Assembly: GCA_032358165.1 (NCBI GenBank)
Contig: JAALGY010000019.1
Span: 2,170,001 to 2,234,000, forward strand
From: Diplosphaera chodatii
Taxonomy: Eukaryota; Chlorophyta; Trebouxiophyceae; Prasiolales; Stichococcaceae
Direction: 5' to 3'
Length of the DNA: 64,000 nucleotides
The translations under genes were made by a program, and so were the position numbers. Below are positions 60,073-64,000 of the stretch, one piece after another (positions within the stretch are counted from its first letter, which is position 1; every line of letters starts with the position of its first letter). The notes under the pieces were generated by a model. That model made no database searches and was not told the origin of the DNA. It saw only the letters and a list, made by a program, of their open reading frames with translations.

Positions 60073-60238
60073 TTGCCTGCTGCCATGCCAAAGCCGAAGC
60101 AGTGAGTGTGCATAGGCTGAGTCCTGATACGGCAGCTGTTGCCGGCAACAGCTACGGCGCCGTATCAGGCAGCAGCATATCACACACAGGTCAGACTCTG
60201 CACACTCACTGCTTCGGCTTTGGCATGGCAGCAGGCAA
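60073..60238. repeat. Nested perfect foldback (inverted repeat) of 166 bp
   Basis: Arms 60073-60112 and 60199-60238 are perfect 40-base inverse complements. Inside them, 60123-60132 and 60160-60169 are a second perfect pair (cctgatacgg / ccgtatcagg), and 60134-60153 is a perfect 20 bp palindrome, AGCTGTTGCCGGCAACAGCT. A transcript would form a long hairpin. No target-site duplication is evident. It may be a foldback-type element or a small-RNA precursor. Confidence 0.9.
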
Positions 60239-60534
60239 CTTCGGATGTTGATGCTGGCGTCCTTGTGCGGGTGCAGCCAACTGGCTAAAACCACCCGCTG
60301 CAGTGGCGCCACGGCCATACGCCTCCCGCGACATGTGAGATGCCGCTTCTTGTATGGTTGGCAGTGCCAGCCACGCGCAGACGCAGCATGGCATATCATC
60401 ACCAGCAAGACCGTCAGACAGCCGGCATCCCAGCCTATGACAAGGAAGAGACCTTATCCCTAAACTCTTACTCGAGACTGTGGCCGCCTATCAAGCTGTG
60501 TAGATCATCTCTGAAGTTGTACTGATAGACCTTC

Positions 60535-60605
60535 CTGTGCTGCTTCCAGTGCATCGAATATCCAGCAACTGCAGGAAGAGGACGACGGCAGCTTCTTTGA
60601 TTCTC
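60535..60605 (+). repeat. Upstream block shared with chitinase copy 2
   Basis: Counterpart of 54625-54690, about 560 bases before the copy 3 ATG. Confidence 0.65.
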
Positions 60606-61096
60606 CGGTACGGACGTTACCGCTCGTGCCTTCAGGCAACAGGCTGCGGCAGTGTGACAATTGCTCTGCCTGCAATCACCCGCTAAACAACAGCCATCAG
60701 CACAGAGGTGCGGTGCTGTTGAAGTCTACTACGCTGAGGTGCTCTGCTGATCCTGCTGACACGCCGTTCTCGTGCTTCACGATCCGGGAGGATGGCCAGC
60801 AGCCGTCGCTGCTGCGGATGATAAACAAGTTGGTGTGGCGCTTCCCGGTGGTCTTTGGAATCCCGGTCATGGCAAAAGATGAAGTCACCACTCTATGGCC
60901 TGTTGTGCATGCATGCACCGAGGCAGTCAGGCAACATATGCGATGCCCAGGCTCCCGCGTCTGATACAGCGAGCCTTGAAAAACACCTCATCGTAGACGT
61001 GAGTACACGATCGGGGCTGCGCTGTGCGACTTCTTGCATGTTGTGCTCACCTGTTTTCACTGCGTTTTGCAGAGCGGATATCATCAACTTCGCAAC

Positions 61097-63957
61097 ATGG
61101 CTCGCAGCGCGTCCCTCATGCTGGCGCTTGCGGCCACTGCTGTGCTCCTGGTAGCCGGCGCCGCCGCTCAGGTGCGCCCGGCGGCTGTTGCACCTCCCCG
61201 GCCTTGCATTGAGCACTTTCTGCACGTGCGTGTACGAAAGGTGCCCAAAGGAACATGTCCAAGCATGGAATCGTCACACCGCACAAATGCATAACAGACA
61301 TACGACTCATACCTGTCGTTTCGCAAGGCGAAGTTGCAGAGTTCCCCACCGTATATGACCAACCTCAGATCTCATTCACTCCGATGTGTCATGCATGCAG
61401 ATCGACATCCGCAGCAGCAGCTGCCCCGCCAACATCCAGCGCGGCCAGACGGGTTGGCTGAACATCAAGATGTCGTGGAAGGCGTGGCAGCTGTATTGAG
61501 CCCAGCTCCGGTGTGCACATAACCTGCCTACCCAATGCATGTGCGCTGCATGCAGGCACCTGCGTTACCAGCCTGCAGAACCTGCTGGCGTCCAAGGGCT
61601 TTAGCCCGGGAGCCGTGGACGGCAGCTTTGGCCCCGCCACCGAGACGGCCGTGCGCAACTTCCAGACCAACCGCCGTCTGGCGGTGCGGCACCTGCCCAC
61701 TGCTGCATGTCGGCTGCTGCGCAGCATGCAACAGGTCGCAAGGCTGCGCAACATGCACGCTGTTTCGTGAAAACGTGCTGCACCAGGTCCATGGTGCAGT
61801 GCCACCTCACCGAACACATATCACTACTGTCACATACCACTATCCTTGGTGCCGAGCTGCAGCAGTAGTAGCCAGCTGCAAGCGACCAGCTGCAAGCGAC
61901 ATGTCGATGCCCGGACAGTCTCTGCCGGAAGTGATTCATGCGGGGTTGCTGTTTGACCGCAGGTTGACGGCATCGTGGGGCCCAACACCAAGACTGCGCT
62001 GTACACTGACGTGAGTTTGCGCGCGGCTGCACTTCCTGTTCGTGCATGCTACCTAGCCAGTTCCATGTGATGCTGCAAGTTCACCTTCATCCTCAGATGC
62101 ACTGCACACTACACCTGGCGGATCCACACACAGCAAACCATCGATCTGTGTCTTCGACACTGTTGCACTACCCTGCAGCCATCTGCTGTGTTTGCTGTGC
62201 CTCAATCCGCTGCGAGCCTGAGAGGCACCACGCTGCACGCAGGTGGACATCCGCACCAGCAGCTGCCCCGCCAACATCCAGCGCGGCCAGACAGGTTGGT
62301 GGCTGCAAACAACTGCATGCACCTCTCCTGCAGCAGGTCACCGCTGCACCGCCTGCGCGCCCTTCGCTTTGGAGCTGGGCTGGCACCCTCGCTCAATGAT
62401 GGGCCCACAACACGCGCAGGCCAGTGCGTGACGAGCCTGCAGAAGCTGCTGGCGGGCAAGGGCTTCAGCCCGGGCGCCGCCGACGGCAGCTTCGGCCCCG
62501 CCACCGAGACCGCCGTCCGCAACTTCCAGTCCAGTCGCCGCCTGACGGTGCGACAGCAGCGGTCATTCCATGTGCAGCGTGGCTCTTCCAGATCCATCTT
62601 GCAGTGCCCGGTCAGCCTGGGTCTCTTCACAGGCCTGTGCTTGTGCCTGCTGTTGTCCAAGTGTACTACGCAGTGTGTGCCTGTGTCCGCAGCAATTGTC
62701 AGACAGCCCGATGTGTCACTGTCGCAGAACACCCAGGCATCAGCTTCTGGGAACACTGCAACGCTTCTGAACATGGTGCAGAGTTGTTGCAGTCTGCTGA
62801 CAGGTTGACGGCATTGTGGGCCCAAACACCAAGAACGCGCTGTACGCGGCGCCAAGCAGCCCCGCCCCCGTCCCCTCGCCCTCACCCACCCCGGCGCCCG
62901 TCACCCCAGCACCGTCGAGTGAGCTGCGCTCCCAGACCCTATGGCATGCACCACGGCTCTGCTCTCGATGCTGTTGCATGTGTGCTTCGGCTGCGCATGT
63001 GACATGCACGCCTGCCAGCGGACTGTCTGCACCCTGCATGCCAAGCAGTGGGCCTGGCAATGCTGCGGCTGCCTGCACCTGTCTACTGCTTCCAGCCTGC
63101 ACAGCAACAGCCAGCTGGATACTCATCAAGTGCCTTCGACCAGCAGTGCGTGGACACATAACGCCGTCGGTCTGTGCCTGCAGCCGGCCCAACGTGCACC
63201 GCCAGCGAGTTCGCCAACGCCGTCGCCTCCAACGGCTACAACGCGCAGCCCGACTCCAAGCGCACCAACATGCTCGCCTCCATCCAGCGGGTGACTCACA
63301 CCCACATCAGCAGGATGCTTGAAACGACCTGGCTCACACCATCTGAAACAGGACGTCGGGCTCGGGTTGTGCACCTCCAGTACTCTTCAAGTGCAGCTGC
63401 CGCACCACCCAGAGTTGCTGCCATGATGGCGCCGATGCCGGGGACCAGCGTCCCCGCTACTGACACAGTGTCCCGCGCCGTGCTGCAGCTGGGCGGCGCG
63501 GCCGTGATCTCCACCAAGCGCGAGCTGGCGATGTGGCTGGCGCAGGTGCGGCCTGCATCTGTTGCGGGCACTTGCAGCGCGCAAGAGCACATCCGGATGT
63601 AGGGGGACGGAACAAACACTGTACGTGCTCCACACAGCCGTGCACCCCGCCCAAGAACCACATGCCTGGGCCCATGCTTCAGATTCTGCTGTGCAGACTG
63701 CAGACCAATTTTGCGACTGCAGGTGTTCCACGAGTCCATTGGGCTGTCCACCAAGGAGGAGATCGGCGGCGCCAGCGCATCGTACGCCCCTTACTATGGT
63801 GAGACGGTCTGCAGACCCTGACGGCACACTTTCATGAGAAATTTTTTAGATTTTCTCATGCACCTCTGACCTGACATTGGACCCGAGCCTGAGGTGCTGA
63901 CTCATGCTGAGCGCCTCGTCGCTTCCTGTCCGCAGGCCGTGGCTACATCCAGCTGAC
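61097..63957 (+). CDS. GH19 chitinase with two peptidoglycan-binding domains (copy 3, 3' end outside window)
   Basis: Exons 61097-61171, 61401-61452, 61556-61683, 61963-62010, 62243-62294, 62420-62547, 62804-62918, 63184-63290, 63489-63545, 63723-63798 and 63936-63957 join in phase. A signal peptide (MARSASLMLALAATAVLLVA) is followed by two PG_binding_1 units. Each begins IDIRSSSCPANIQRGQTG or VDIRTSSCPANIQRGQTG, continues with SLQNLLASKGFSPG or SLQKLLAGKGFSPG, and ends VDGIVGPNT. A Pro/Ser/Thr linker (PSPSPTPAPVTP) leads to the GH19 domain: NMLASIQR|LGGAAVISTKRELAMWLAQ|VFHESIGLSTKEEIGG and YYG|GRGYIQLT, with the catalytic His-Glu pair intact. The last visible donor is after CTGAC, so the exon is shorter than in copy 2, where ACCGGGCAG... 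still belongs to the exon. Two binding modules suggest tighter wall attachment than copy 2. Confidence 0.9.
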
Positions 63958-64000
63958 GTGAGCAGGACGCCTTCATCTGTTTGCCCATACAGTGTCGCCA

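Larger units (their letters stand above)
59947..61096. other. Region upstream of chitinase copy 3; one possible small ORF
   Basis: Contains the foldback at 60073-60238 and the shared upstream block. A + strand frame at 60626-60964 contains CFTIREDGQQPSLLRMINKL with decent codon use, but no family is recognised and no splice partners were fixed. Confidence 0.35.

Overview
The window looks like nuclear DNA of a green alga (Chlorophyta; I cannot fix the lineage). Genes are split into many short exons by introns with GTGAGT/GTGCGT-type donors and TGCAG acceptors. Codon use in exons is rich in GCC, CTG, AAG and GAG. The protein set is plant/algal in character: Agenet and plant-type LRR domains, SPPP-type hydroxyproline-rich protein, DUF676 lipase, prefoldin. 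Telomere-like TTTAGGG pieces lie in introns. No tRNA, rRNA, CRISPR or prokaryotic operon signals were seen. Gene models were built by hand from ORF content, splice signals and phase continuity. Those with every exon phase checked are prefoldin 6, the DUF3140 protein, the Cys-module HRGP and chitinase copies 2 and 3; the others are approximate inside.

Layout: 1-408 (+) is the end of a kinase-like gene. 2.1-6.9 kb (+) is an unrecognised helical protein. 7.5-16.05 kb (-) is a TFIIIC90-like beta-propeller with a long Agenet-bearing insertion. 16.8-30.8 kb (+) is a very large unrecognised protein that ends in a Cys-rich stretch and a membrane segment. 31.6-36.0 kb (-) is a DUF676 lipase, divergent from prefoldin subunit 6 (36.5-37.6 kb, +). 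38.2-39.0 kb (-) is a small DUF3140 protein. 40.4-46.6 kb (+) is a secreted/transmembrane LRR protein. 47.66-48.05 kb is a MITE. 49.1-50.9 kb (-) is a secreted hydroxyproline-rich protein with four cysteine modules.

From 52.5 kb to the right edge is a tandem array of GH19 chitinase genes, all on +. It holds a diverged or decaying partial copy, a complete 295-codon gene with one peptidoglycan-binding domain, and a third gene with two such domains that runs off the window. A 1.35 kb element with inverted repeats and a nested 166 bp foldback sit between copies 2 and 3.

The right half (LRR ectodomain, Cys-module HRGP, chitinases with PG/chitin-binding modules) reads as a cell-surface and wall region. 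The left half is mostly housekeeping or unrecognised. Several introns use GC-AG boundaries, which matters for anyone re-predicting genes here.
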